The notes beneath the pieces were generated by a model. The model searched no databases, was not told the origin of the DNA, and was given only the letters and a program-made list of their open reading frames with translations. This document shows, in pieces, positions 51,783 to 60,784 of a stretch of DNA of 64,000 nucleotides (the first letter of the stretch is position 1; each line of letters opens with the position of its first letter). The position numbers and the translations under genes are program-made. Source of the stretch: Nocardia miyunensis NBRC 108239 (GTDB lineage Bacteria > Actinomycetota > Actinomycetes > Mycobacteriales > Mycobacteriaceae); the NCBI RefSeq assembly GCF_001613065.1, contig NZ_BDBQ01000078.1, positions 1 through 64,000 on the forward strand. Direction: 5' to 3'.

Positions 51783-52826
51783 TCAGGCGTGCGGCACCCG
51801 CGCGCCCTGGCCGAAGGTGCCGACGCCGACCGAGCCCTCGGGCAGCACCAGGTCGCCGGATTCGATCCGGGTCCGCAGATAGCGGAAGACCTGCGCGGTC
51901 TGCGCGAACAGATGCTCACCGGCTCGCAGCGGCGCCCGGTTCGGCCGGCCGGGTCCGGCGAACTGGGGCAGTGGGGCGACCACCGTGTCGTAGTCCACGT
52001 TGAAGAACAGCGGGAACGAGTACCGTTCCTCGGTGACCTTGCGGACTCGGTGGGTGGTCGCCACGAACTCGCCGTTTGTCCACAGTTCCAGCATGTCGCC
52101 GACGTTGATGACGAAGGTGCCGGGAATCGGTGGCACGTCGATCCACTGCCCGGCGCCGTTGAGCACCTCGAGGCCAGGGGCGGTCGGCTTGAGCAGGGTG
52201 AAACATTCGAAGTCGGTGTGCGCCCCGATGCCCTGGGCGTCCTGCGCGCCGGGGTCTTCCCAATAGTGGATCAACCGCAGCTGGCTGGGCGTCTTGGTGG
52301 CGAAGCGCAGGAAGGTATCCGGATCCTCGCCGAGCGCGACGGCAAAGGCCCACAACAGGTCCCGGCCGATCGCCAGCACCGCCTGGTAGTAGTCCGTCAC
52401 CGCCGTGGCGAAACCGGGCAGGTCCGGCCAGGTGTTCGGGCCCAGCATGGGATTGCCCGCCAGATGGTCGGGGTCGTCGGCGGGCAGGTCCAGCGCGGTG
52501 TCGAAGGCTTCTTTCAGATCCGGTGTACTGCCGGGCGAGTAGTGGCCCTCCTCGCCCAGCGGCACGTAGCCGCGGTGGCAGCGCGATCGGCCGATGTAGG
52601 AGCGCATCTTCTCCTCCAGCGGCAGCGCGAACAACTGTTTCGTCGCGGCCAGCAGCTCATCGAACAGTACCGGATCCAGGCCGGTGCCAGCGATATAGAA
52701 AAACCCGACTTCTCTTGCGGCACGGCCGATCTCGGTGGCGACGGCGGTCCGGTCGGTGGTCTCGGCCGAGCGCAGGCCGCTGATGTCGATGACCGGGACC
52801 GAGGTGAACGAGGTGAGACCACTCAT
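51783..52826 (-). CDS. Isopenicillin-N-synthase-like 2-oxoglutarate/Fe(II) dioxygenase
   Basis: A 347-aa non-heme iron oxygenase. The DIOX_N part has VPVIDISGLR and REVGFFYIAGTGLD. The iron ligands are His203 and Asp205 (GAHTDFECFTLL) and His259 (ATTHRV); Arg268-Tyr-Ser270 is the co-substrate RxS motif, so 2-oxoglutarate is the likely co-substrate. The ATG at 52826 overlaps the upstream gene stop (ATGA). As the last gene of an importer operon it probably oxidises the imported compound. The branch includes proteins annotated as isopenicillin N synthase family without that activity. Confidence 0.9.
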   Translation of the reverse strand: MSGLTSFTSVPVIDISGLRSAETTDRTAVATEIGRAAREVGFFYIAGTGLDPVLFDELLAATKQLFALPLEEKMRSYIGRSRCHRGYVPLGEEGHYSPGSTPDLKEAFDTALDLPADDPDHLAGNPMLGPNTWPDLPGFATAVTDYYQAVLAIGRDLLWAFAVALGEDPDTFLRFATKTPSQLRLIHYWEDPGAQDAQGIGAHTDFECFTLLKPTAPGLEVLNGAGQWIDVPPIPGTFVINVGDMLELWTNGEFVATTHRVRKVTEERYSFPLFFNVDYDTVVAPLPQFAGPGRPNRAPLRAGEHLFAQTAQVFRYLRTRIESGDLVLPEGSVGVGTFGQGARVPHA

Positions 52827-53530
52827 AATTGTGGTTTTCCTTCCGTGTCGGTGACGGTCCAGGCGCGGCGCACCGGCCGGCCGTCGGGACCGATGTCGTG
52901 GGTGTGCACAGTGGCGGAATCGGTTGCAGTCGGGGTCAGCTCGCAGCCCTCCCGCCACGGAATTGCGGAATCGGTGATGGTCCAGTGGGATTCGGTGACC
53001 GTGCCGAGGGACAGCTCGACGCCGGCGCCGACCCGGGCCGCCCAGCCGAACCGGTCGCCCACGCGGACCAGCAGCGCGCGGGCGTCCGGGCCGGACAGTT
53101 CGAGGGCCCAGCGGGCCGAATCCGGTTCGGCCGGTTCGTGTTCCCAGTGTTCGACGTAGTCGGCGTGCACGCCGGTCTCGACGATCACCGCGCCGGCGAG
53201 CCGCATGCGGCCCTCGTCCGGGAACGGCCCGGCCGGCTGCAGGCCGATGTCGCGACCCCAGTGGAACAGGTCGCCGTCCCGGACCAGGGTGCCGGCGAAC
53301 CCGTCCACCGCCGCCAGCCAGTCCCGATGTGCCGTCGGCAGATCCTGGACCTCGGCGGCGCAGCGTACCCCGGTGAAGTCCGGTCGCGATGCCGGCCGCC
53401 GCAGGTCCACGAACCGCGAGAGCCCTTGCAGCCAGCGGACATCGGTGGTTGTGTCGGTGACGCCGGGGGCGGTCAGCAGAGTGCGCCGCCACAGGCCCGC
53501 GCAATCCAGGGTCGTGATCGGGGCCGTCAT
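52823..53530 (-). CDS. HRI1-like conserved protein
   Basis: A 235-aa protein without catalytic motifs that I recognise. Visible features: GLWRRTLLTAPGVTDTTTDV, RWLQGLSRFVDLRRP, GDLFHWGRDIGLQP, then GAVIVETGVHADYVEHWEHE. The order (Trp-Arg-Arg start, FAG-like turn, FxW, then ETG and WxHEP) resembles the HRI1 family of beta-barrel proteins, which have also been seen beside oxygenases in bacteria. It overlaps both neighbours by four bases. It may bind the operon's substrate. Tentative. Confidence 0.6.
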   Translation of the reverse strand: MTAPITTLDCAGLWRRTLLTAPGVTDTTTDVRWLQGLSRFVDLRRPASRPDFTGVRCAAEVQDLPTAHRDWLAAVDGFAGTLVRDGDLFHWGRDIGLQPAGPFPDEGRMRLAGAVIVETGVHADYVEHWEHEPAEPDSARWALELSGPDARALLVRVGDRFGWAARVGAGVELSLGTVTESHWTITDSAIPWREGCELTPTATDSATVHTHDIGPDGRPVRRAWTVTDTEGKPQL

Positions 53531-54354
53531 TCGCCGAACCGTTCGCGGAAGTGCTCGGTCCAGTGCGGCCAGGCGTGCGGATCATGGCCGGGAATGAGGG
53601 GGTAGCCCTTGTCGGCCGCGAGTTTCTTCAGCCGCCGGATCGGTTCCACCGTCTCCTGCGGATCGACGTCGACGTAGCCGCCGATGGCCAGCTCCTGCTC
53701 GATGTTCTCGGTGAGATCGGCGGCGTCGAAGGCGAAGACGAAACCGCCTCCGCCGACCGACTCGTCCAGTTCGACCACGAAACTCTGGTGCCCGGGCGTG
53801 TGCCCGTAGGTGGGCACCGCCCGAACCCCCGGCGCGATGTCGGCCTCGCCGTCGGCGAGCCGCCAGTCGATGCGCGGATCGTCGAAGTCGACGCGGGCCA
53901 TGGCGTGATGCTCGGGCTCCGGATGATTCGCCAGCCCGTACTGGAGTTCCCGCCGCTGGGCGTGCACGGGCACTCGCCCGGCGAACAGTTTCAGCCCGCC
54001 CGCGTGGTCGTGGTGCAGATGGCTTACCGCGACCGTGTGGATGTCGTCGATATCGATGCCGATGTCGTGCAAGGACTCCTCGATGGGTTCACCGGGCCCC
54101 GGCAGCACCGGGATGTACTCGACGTTCGGGTAGAAGCGCCGGTACAGCGCCGGATCCCGGATGAGCGCGGTGTTGAAGCCGGTATCCAGCAGCACCCAGC
54201 CGCCGTCGGTCTGGATCAGCACGCCCGGAGTGGGTTCCCGCAGCCGCTCGTGCGGCGGCGCGCCGTGCACCGAGATCGCCTTGGGCAGGTCCTCCCAGCC
54301 GAGGGTGAGCAATACGATTCGCCGGGCGCGGGCCGGCCGTATGAGCGTCGCCAT
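53527..54354 (-). CDS. Metallo-beta-lactamase-fold hydrolase (lactonase-like)
   Basis: A 275-aa MBL-fold enzyme. The zinc motif HLHHDHAGG contains His112, His114, Asp116 and His117; further ligands are in YGHTPGHQSF and DAADL, and PGHDPHAWPHW near the end. The order resembles AiiA/AttM-type N-acyl homoserine lactonases, but the substrate could be another lactone or ester. ATG at 54354 lies four bases after the binding-protein gene. It would hydrolyse the imported compound. Confidence 0.88.
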   Translation of the reverse strand: MATLIRPARARRIVLLTLGWEDLPKAISVHGAPPHERLREPTPGVLIQTDGGWVLLDTGFNTALIRDPALYRRFYPNVEYIPVLPGPGEPIEESLHDIGIDIDDIHTVAVSHLHHDHAGGLKLFAGRVPVHAQRRELQYGLANHPEPEHHAMARVDFDDPRIDWRLADGEADIAPGVRAVPTYGHTPGHQSFVVELDESVGGGGFVFAFDAADLTENIEQELAIGGYVDVDPQETVEPIRRLKKLAADKGYPLIPGHDPHAWPHWTEHFRERFGE

Positions 54355-54358
54355 CACG

Positions 54359-55939
54359 TCACCGGACCGACAGGGAGGCCAGCCGCAGCGTGTTCGGCTC
54401 GGATACAACGTGCGATTCCGCGACACCCGCGAGCCACGGCTGAGCGACCATGAAGTCGTCGATGTCGACCATGTTGAGCCAGCAGCCGGTGGCCAGGGCC
54501 TTCTCGGCGGCGTCGGAGAAGGCGTCGTCGCTGCCGGTCGCCTTCCCCGCGCTCGAGGCGGCGGTCACCTCGGGCGCGGAGCAGCCGAGGTAGTTCAGGC
54601 CGCCGTCCGGGTCGAAACTGATGTGCCCCCAGGTGTACGGCGACGGCGCGTCCGGCCAGCCGACCAGGGCCAGCATATCCGGGGCCTGGCTCTCGTCGGT
54701 GCCGATCCAGCCGTAGATCTGCGAGGTCGGGTAGCCCTGCACGGTGGCGGTGATGCCGAGTGCGGCCAGCTGCGCCTGAATCAGGTTGCCCACCAACAGG
54801 TTGTCCGGATTGGAGGAGTCGTAGCCGATGGTGATCGACTTCTTGTCCGCCGGCAGCGTCGCCACCAGCTTGGCCAGGGCGGTGGTGTCGTGGTTCACGT
54901 GCTGTTGCGCGAATTCGGGCGCGATCATGTTGGGCGGGTACACCTGTGGCGCGATCTTGCCGCGCCCCGAGAACGCCTGCTGCACCAGCTGCGAGAGGTC
55001 GATCGACTTCTGGGCGGCGGTGCGGACCGCCTGATCGGCAAACGGGCCGTGGTGCGGATTCAGGTACAGGTAGTCCGACATCATGGACGGCAGTGAATAA
55101 TGGGCGTACTTGGCGTTGCCGATGTAGGACGCGACCGCCGAGGACGGCAGGTCGTGCATGATCGCCGCGAGCTGACCATTGTTGAACTGCAGTTGCTGCG
55201 CCGAGGTGTCGGTGATCACCGGGATGTCGACACTCGTGAAATACGGCTTGGCGCCCCAGTATCGGGGGTAGGCGGCCAGCGCGTAGTGGGCGCCGACCCG
55301 GGCGTCGGTGAGAGTGTAGGGGCCGGTGCCGAGGTCGTGGGTGGTCAGATAGGTCTGGTCGTGGTCGGTGCCGGCGTTGGCGGCCAGCCCGGCCGGGCTC
55401 ATCATGCGCGGGCCGTACGGGGAGGCGAGGTAGTCGAGGAAGGCCGAATTGGGCGCTTTCAACGTGATCGTGACCCCGAAATCGCCTTGGGTGGTCACGG
55501 AATCGACCTCCGAGACCATGTACGCCGGGCCCTGGTTCACCGCGAGCCGGCGGTCGAAGGACGCCTTCACGGCGGCTGCGGTGAATGGGGTGCCGTCGTG
55601 GAAGGTGACGCCCTGGCGCAGCTGGAAGGTGAAGGCCTTGTTGTCGGGCGAGGCCGTCCACGAGGTCGCCAGCAGCGGCTGCAGCTGAGGCTTGTCGGTG
55701 CCCGGCGCGAACTGCAGCAGGCCCTCGTAGGTGTTGGTGGTCAGCAGCAGGCCCTGGGCGGCGTAGAAGACGTCCGGGTCCGGCGGCTGGCCCGGGTCCT
55801 GCAGGAACGACAGGTGCAGCACGTGATCGGTGGGCGCAGCATTGGGACCGGTACTGCCCGAACCACATCCGGTGGCGGCCAGTGCCACCGCGGTGGCGGC
55901 GGCGAGGGCGCCGAGGTGACGGCGACGCGGAATTCTCAT
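54359..55939 (-). CDS. Family 5 ABC substrate-binding lipoprotein (DppA/OppA type)
   Basis: A 526-aa lipoprotein. The signal ends at a lipobox LAATGC; the mature chain has the SBP_bac_5 pattern: TYEGLLQFAP, LATSWTASPDNKAFTFQLRQ, GVTFHDGTPFTAAAVKASFD and IDLSQLVQQAFSG. The protein is tethered to the outer face of the cytoplasmic membrane and captures the ligand for the permeases encoded upstream in the same operon. Ligands of the family are peptides, opines, nickel or glycosides; the ligand here is open. Confidence 0.92.
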   Translation of the reverse strand: MRIPRRRHLGALAAATAVALAATGCGSGSTGPNAAPTDHVLHLSFLQDPGQPPDPDVFYAAQGLLLTTNTYEGLLQFAPGTDKPQLQPLLATSWTASPDNKAFTFQLRQGVTFHDGTPFTAAAVKASFDRRLAVNQGPAYMVSEVDSVTTQGDFGVTITLKAPNSAFLDYLASPYGPRMMSPAGLAANAGTDHDQTYLTTHDLGTGPYTLTDARVGAHYALAAYPRYWGAKPYFTSVDIPVITDTSAQQLQFNNGQLAAIMHDLPSSAVASYIGNAKYAHYSLPSMMSDYLYLNPHHGPFADQAVRTAAQKSIDLSQLVQQAFSGRGKIAPQVYPPNMIAPEFAQQHVNHDTTALAKLVATLPADKKSITIGYDSSNPDNLLVGNLIQAQLAALGITATVQGYPTSQIYGWIGTDESQAPDMLALVGWPDAPSPYTWGHISFDPDGGLNYLGCSAPEVTAASSAGKATGSDDAFSDAAEKALATGCWLNMVDIDDFMVAQPWLAGVAESHVVSEPNTLRLASLSVR

Positions 55940-56007
55940 GGGGTCTCCTGGGATTCGGGAACGAAGTCGGATGAGGAAAGGACCGGACGGAGGCGGGCCC
56001 GGCAGGG

Positions 56008-57009
56008 TCAGCGTGCGGTGGCCAGGCGCGGATCGGCGGCGGCTTGCAGCAGGTCCACCACGGTGTTGAGCACGACGTAGAAGGCGCCCAGCAGCAGGGC
56101 CACCCCGGCGATGGCGGGGAAGTCGGCGACCGGAATGCTCTGCGCGACGTACTGTCCGAGGCCGGGCCAGCCGAACACCTGCTCGACTACCAGCACTCCC
56201 GAGAACATCAGGCCCACTTGCAGTCCGGTCATCGACAGCGCGGAACCGACACAGTTGCGCAGGATGTGGCGCAGCAGCACGCGAACCGGGCTGAGGCCCT
56301 TGGCGATCGCGGTGCGGGCATAGTCGCTGTCGAGATCCTCGAGCAGGCTGGAGCGCAGCACCCGGCCGATCGCGACGGCCGGGCCGATCGCGACCGCGAA
56401 CGCGGGCAGCACCAGGTGGTTCAGCGCGTCGGAGACCACGTCGAACCGGCCGGCCAGCAGCCCGTCAATGGTCAGCATGCCGGTCGGGCCGGTCGGGGCG
56501 CCGCTGATCATGGTGCGGCCGTTGGCCGGCAGCCAGCCCAGCTGCTGGTAGAACACGATCAGCCCGACGATGCCGAGCAGGAACAGCGGTGTGGAGGCGC
56601 CGACGAACAGGACCGCGCGCAGCAGCCGGGCACCCGGCCAGCGCAGGGTCGTGCCCACGGCCAGCAGCACTGCGAGTACCAGGGCGATGAGGATGCCGTA
56701 CAGGGCCAGTTCGGCGGTGGCGGGCACGTAGGTGGCCAGATCGGTGCCGACCGGGCGGCGAGTGCGATAGGAGACGCCGAAGTCGCCGTGCGCGGCGCCG
56801 AGCAGGTAGTGCCAGAACTGCACGAGGATCGGCTGATCAAGGCCGAGGGCGTGCCGGCGCGCGGCGATCGCCTCGGTTGTGGCCTGGGCGCCGAGTTGAG
56901 CGTGCACCGGGTCCAGCGGCGAAATGCGTTGCAGAGTGAACATGACGGCGGTCAGGAAGACCAGGATGGCCAGCATGGAGGCCAGCCGGGACAGGACGAA
57001 GGTACGCAT
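56008..57009 (-). CDS. ABC permease, DppB/OppB type
   Basis: A 333-aa permease with six helices. The start RTFVLSRLASMLAILVFL, then PVHAQLGAQAT and HALGLDQPILVQFWHYLLGA are the DppB-type N-terminal region; the EAA loop is YARTAIAKGLSPVRVLLRHI. It forms the translocation channel with the next upstream permease. Confidence 0.93.
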   Translation of the reverse strand: MRTFVLSRLASMLAILVFLTAVMFTLQRISPLDPVHAQLGAQATTEAIAARRHALGLDQPILVQFWHYLLGAAHGDFGVSYRTRRPVGTDLATYVPATAELALYGILIALVLAVLLAVGTTLRWPGARLLRAVLFVGASTPLFLLGIVGLIVFYQQLGWLPANGRTMISGAPTGPTGMLTIDGLLAGRFDVVSDALNHLVLPAFAVAIGPAVAIGRVLRSSLLEDLDSDYARTAIAKGLSPVRVLLRHILRNCVGSALSMTGLQVGLMFSGVLVVEQVFGWPGLGQYVAQSIPVADFPAIAGVALLLGAFYVVLNTVVDLLQAAADPRLATAR

Positions 57010-57019
57010 CGGCGGGCTC

Positions 57020-57889
57020 CTAGCGGGTTTTCAGCAGGTTGCGCAGACAGTCGCCGGACACGTTGCCGATCAGGGCGAGGACGCCGACGGCGATGCCGGG
57101 CATCACCGGCACCCACCACTGCTGCAGGAAGTAGGTGAGGTTGCGGGCGGCGTCGGCGCCCAGTTCCGGTGCGGGAGCGGCTTGCCCGAGACCGAGGAAT
57201 GACAAGGCGGCCAGGGTGAGGATGAGGGTGCCCAGGTCCATGCTGGCGGCCACCAGCGCGTTGGGTAACGCGCCGGGCAGCAGATGCCGGACCGCGCGCC
57301 GGACCGGGCCCACCCCGGCCAGCTTCGCAGCCTCGAGGTGCGGCCGGGCCGCGAACCGAGCGACGTCGCCGCGCACCAGCCGGGCGTAGAACGGCCACCA
57401 CACGATGGACACGGCGATCAGGGTGTGCGTGAATCCGGGCCCGAGAGCGGCGACCAGCGCAACGGCCAGCACCGGCGCCGGCAGTGCCAGGAACGCGTCG
57501 GTGATCCGCATCAGCACCGCGTCGAGCACTCCGCCGGCCGCCCCCGCCACCAGTCCGACCAGCCCGCCGACCACCAGCCCGCCCGCCACGACGGCCAGCG
57601 CGGCCAACCAGCTGGCCCGTATTCCGTACAGGACCCGGCTGAGAATGTCCCGCCCGATACTGTCCGACCCGAGCAGGAACCCATCGATCCCCGGCGCCCG
57701 CAACGGCGCACCGATCGGCACCAGCGGATTGTGCGGCGCCAGTACCGGCACCGCCACCGCCACCAGCGTCACGAGCGGCAGCAACGACACCCCTGCCCAG
57801 TTCAGCACGACTGCCCGATCCACCGGCCGGATTGCCGGCACGCGCACGCGCCACTTCTGGACCGTCGAGATAGGAATGGAGATCGCCAT
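57020..57889 (-). CDS. ABC permease, DppC/OppC type
   Basis: A 289-aa permease. APHNPLVPIGAPLRAPGIDG, FLLGSDSIGRDILSRVLYGI is the DppC hallmark; the EAA loop reads AAKLAGVGPVRRAVRHLLPG. Start ATG at 57889, one base after the preceding small gene. Ten bases separate it from the DppB-type gene. Confidence 0.93.
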   Translation of the reverse strand: MAISIPISTVQKWRVRVPAIRPVDRAVVLNWAGVSLLPLVTLVAVAVPVLAPHNPLVPIGAPLRAPGIDGFLLGSDSIGRDILSRVLYGIRASWLAALAVVAGGLVVGGLVGLVAGAAGGVLDAVLMRITDAFLALPAPVLAVALVAALGPGFTHTLIAVSIVWWPFYARLVRGDVARFAARPHLEAAKLAGVGPVRRAVRHLLPGALPNALVAASMDLGTLILTLAALSFLGLGQAAPAPELGADAARNLTYFLQQWWVPVMPGIAVGVLALIGNVSGDCLRNLLKTR

Positions 57890-57890
57890 C

Positions 57891-58334
57891 TCAGTTCGCC
57901 TTTCGTCTCTGGCCGATGAGTGCGAGCGAATGCTGCGCCCGAGCGGCGTGGCCGTCAGTTGCCGCGCACCGCCGGATTGCGATCGCCACAGAGGTTTTCG
58001 CCCTGTCAGCTCGCTGTCCGGGTGATGTATGTGCCTGACCGAATGCCATGGAGGCAGCGCCTGGTTCGAGCGCGGACACCGCCGGATATCGTCTGTCGCT
58101 GCGTGAGGTGCGGTGCCGGATCACGGTGCGGGCCAGAAGATCGGCGATTGCGGCTCGCGTCCCGGATGATGCGGCCGACCTGATGAGCATGGCCCGTTCA
58201 CGCGGTGTCTCGGTGGCACCGAGAGCCGTCGCTTCCGTTGCCGGGAATCGCCGGTACGCCGCGCTCGACAGCGATGGTTCGCCGAGCACTGTGCGTCGGT
58301 GCCCGATCGCCTGTGCGGATATGAATTTCGCCAT
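57891..58334 (-). CDS. Hypothetical 147-aa protein inside the importer operon
   Basis: The frame starts MAKFISAQAIGHRRTVLGEP two bases after the ATPase stop and ends one base before the DppC-type start, so it fits the operon exactly. The protein is Ala/Arg/Ser-rich, lacks hydrophobic helices and has no motif I recognise. Codon use is looser than in the neighbours (more A/T in third positions), so it may be a young or fast-changing gene, or a non-coding spacer open by chance. Confidence 0.45.
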   Translation of the reverse strand: MAKFISAQAIGHRRTVLGEPSLSSAAYRRFPATEATALGATETPRERAMLIRSAASSGTRAAIADLLARTVIRHRTSRSDRRYPAVSALEPGAASMAFGQAHTSPGQRADRAKTSVAIAIRRCAATDGHAARAQHSLALIGQRRKAN

Positions 58335-58336
58335 GG

Positions 58337-60541
58337 TCAGTTCGTTTTCCGTTCGATGCAGGCGACCTGGTGAGGGCTGCCGGGACGGCCTTCCAGGCGG
58401 ATGGCCAAGGCGGGGTCGGCGCAGGTAGGGGTGGCGAGGGGACAGCGAGGGTGGAAGCCGCAGCCGGTGGGCGGGTGCAATGGGCTTACGGCTTCCCCGG
58501 TGGGGATGGCGGGAGTGGCGCCGATATCGGGAACCGACGCGATCAGGGCGGCGGTGTAGGGGTGGACGGGGGCGGTGACCACCCGGTCGGCGGGACCGAT
58601 TTCGACCACCTGGCCCAGGTGCATGACGGCGATGCGGTCGGCGATCACCCGGGCCACCGACAGGTCGTGAGTCACGAATACCACCGACATGTCCAGGGCC
58701 GCACGTAGTTCGGAGATCAGGTTGAGCACCGACGCGGCGAGCGAGACATCCAGCGCACTGGTCGGCTCGTCGCACAGCAGCACCGCGGGGGGCACCACGG
58801 TCGCGCGTGCCAACGACACCCGCTGGCGCTGACCGCCGGACAGTCGCGCCGCCCGGGATTTCGCGATATCTGCGGGCAGCCCGACTCGTCCGAGGGCGGT
58901 AGCGACCGCGTCTCGGCGCTGGGTACGAGTCATGCCGGTGCCACGCAGACGTTCGGCGATCTGCTCGCCCACCGGCAGCCATGGCGTGAGCGATGCGCCC
59001 GCGTCCTGGAACACCATCTGCGGATGCCCCGCCAACGTTACCGACCCGCTGGTGGCCTGCTCCAGCCCCGCCATCACCCGCAATAGCGTCGACTTCCCGC
59101 ACCCGCTCTCACCGACGATAGCGAGGGACTCCCCGGACCTGACCGTCACCGACACGCGCCGCAGCGCTTGCAGCCCAGCCCGCCGCCCCACCCCACCGAC
59201 CGTGAACGTCTTGGTCACATCGTGCACCGACACCACCGCCGGTTCGACCGAATCTACTTGCTCCCCAACCACATCCGCAGTCGCCGCGACGATGCCGGCG
59301 CCGTCCGCGCCCGGCCTGCCGGGCGCTGACTCCCCGCCACCGACATCCATCACCGAACTCTCGGCGCCCGCCGAGCGTGCTGCGGCCGTCGACATGGATC
59401 TTGCCGCGTCCTCCCCGACCGAAACCGCAGCTGCCACTGAGGCGATGTCTGAAGCGGGTGTCGAGGCCGAGGACTCGGGCTCGGTGTGGTGGTCGGATGA
59501 CCGATCGCCGGGCGCGGCCGCGGCCAGGTGCGGCCGAGTGGCCGAATCATGCTGTGGGATCACAGGTTCCGTGAAGGGTGCCGGGATTGGGCAGGCGCTG
59601 GTGCGGGTGGGGGTGATCGGGAGGGGATCGGGTGGGGTGTGGTCGCAGTCGGGTGTGGCGCGGTCGCAGCGGGGGGCGAAGGCGCAGCCGGGCAGAGGGG
59701 AGGCGGGGACCGCGCCGGGGAGGGTCGGAAGAGGGGAGATGCGGGGGGTGTCCAGAGTGAGGCGGGAGCGGAGCAGGCCGATCGTGTAAGGGTGCGCAGG
59801 GGTGGCGAGAACCTCAGCGGTGAGGCCGATCTCAGCGATGCGGCCGGCGTAGAGGACGGCGATGCGATCGGCGATCTGGCCGGCCACGCCCAGATCGTGG
59901 GTGATCAGCAGGATGCTGGTGCCCATGGTGTCGCAGATGCGGCGCAGCAGGGCCAGCACCTGCGCCTGCACGGTGACGTCCAGCGCGGTGGTCGGCTCGT
60001 CCGCGATGATCAGGTCCGGGTCGCCCGCCACCGCCATCGCGATCATCACCCGCTGGCGCAGCCCACCGGACAGCTCATGCGGATAGCTGCGCATGCGGCG
60101 GCGCGGTTCCGGCACACCGGCCGCCGCGAGCAGCCGCTCGCCCTCCTCCGCGCTGCCGGCCGCCTCGATCACCTGGGCACCGATCCGCATGGTCGGGTTG
60201 AGGGAGGTCATCGGATCCTGGAACACCGCACCCAGATGCAATCGGCGCACCCTCCGCAGAACGCGAGGATCATTGCCGCGCATGTCCGCTCCGGCCACCT
60301 CGACCGTGCCGTCGACGGTGGCGGTGCGTGGCAGCAACCCGAGCAGCGCCATACCGAGCACACTCTTGCCCGAACCGGATTCGCCGACCAGCCCGAGGAT
60401 TTCGCCGCGCGGTACGGCCAGCGATACCCCGCGCAGCGCGTGGATGTCCCGGCCGTCGCGCCGGAAGGCCACGCGGAGCCCGGCGATCTCGGCGGCGGAA
60501 GTCCCGGGCGCCGAAGTGGTTTCGGCTGTCGCAGTGCTCAT
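58337..60541 (-). CDS. Fused DppD-DppF ABC ATPase
   Basis: A 734-aa protein with two complete ABC ATPases. First: Walker A GESGSGKS, signature LSGGLRQR, Walker B LIIADEPTTALD. Second: GESGCGKS, LSGGQRQR, LLCDEPTSALD. Each ends with the oligopeptide-family C-terminal segment (HPYTIGLLRSRL, then GCAFAPRCDRA; HPYTAALIASVP, then GCGFHPRCPLA). A low-complexity Ala/Ser/Val linker of about 90 residues joins them. It energises both permeases in the cytoplasm and is the first gene of the operon. Confidence 0.93.
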   Translation of the reverse strand: MSTATAETTSAPGTSAAEIAGLRVAFRRDGRDIHALRGVSLAVPRGEILGLVGESGSGKSVLGMALLGLLPRTATVDGTVEVAGADMRGNDPRVLRRVRRLHLGAVFQDPMTSLNPTMRIGAQVIEAAGSAEEGERLLAAAGVPEPRRRMRSYPHELSGGLRQRVMIAMAVAGDPDLIIADEPTTALDVTVQAQVLALLRRICDTMGTSILLITHDLGVAGQIADRIAVLYAGRIAEIGLTAEVLATPAHPYTIGLLRSRLTLDTPRISPLPTLPGAVPASPLPGCAFAPRCDRATPDCDHTPPDPLPITPTRTSACPIPAPFTEPVIPQHDSATRPHLAAAAPGDRSSDHHTEPESSASTPASDIASVAAAVSVGEDAARSMSTAAARSAGAESSVMDVGGGESAPGRPGADGAGIVAATADVVGEQVDSVEPAVVSVHDVTKTFTVGGVGRRAGLQALRRVSVTVRSGESLAIVGESGCGKSTLLRVMAGLEQATSGSVTLAGHPQMVFQDAGASLTPWLPVGEQIAERLRGTGMTRTQRRDAVATALGRVGLPADIAKSRAARLSGGQRQRVSLARATVVPPAVLLCDEPTSALDVSLAASVLNLISELRAALDMSVVFVTHDLSVARVIADRIAVMHLGQVVEIGPADRVVTAPVHPYTAALIASVPDIGATPAIPTGEAVSPLHPPTGCGFHPRCPLATPTCADPALAIRLEGRPGSPHQVACIERKTN

Positions 60542-60680
60542 CTCGTGCTCCGGCTGGCGATCGGTGGTGGCGGCGAGTTCCGCTCACCCTGTCGATTGAC
60601 AGTTTTTCCCGCCATGTGTCGGATTCGATGACGCTGGAGTGTCGATCACACTTCGCTCGGTAACTTCTTGTTTGCCAATG

Positions 60681-60700
60681 TTTCTATCGAGTGACAGAAA
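60681..60700. promoter_or_regulatory. TetR operator in the divergent promoter
   Basis: TTTCTATC-GAGT-GACAGAAA, a 20-bp dyad with one mismatch, between the operon start (60541) and the TetR gene (60785). Location and symmetry fit control of both transcripts by the TetR dimer. Confidence 0.55.
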
Positions 60701-60784
60701 TTCGTGAGCGCGTGATTCGGGCAGCTCAGCCGGGCACGCGCCACCACCGCCCGGTTAGGTTGATGCCATGACGCAGGTGCTGAC

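Noticed and set aside
54354..55868. A 504-codon minus-strand frame beside the substrate-binding protein
   Set aside because: Same region in another frame; the lipobox and SBP_bac_5 pattern belong to the frame 54359-55939.
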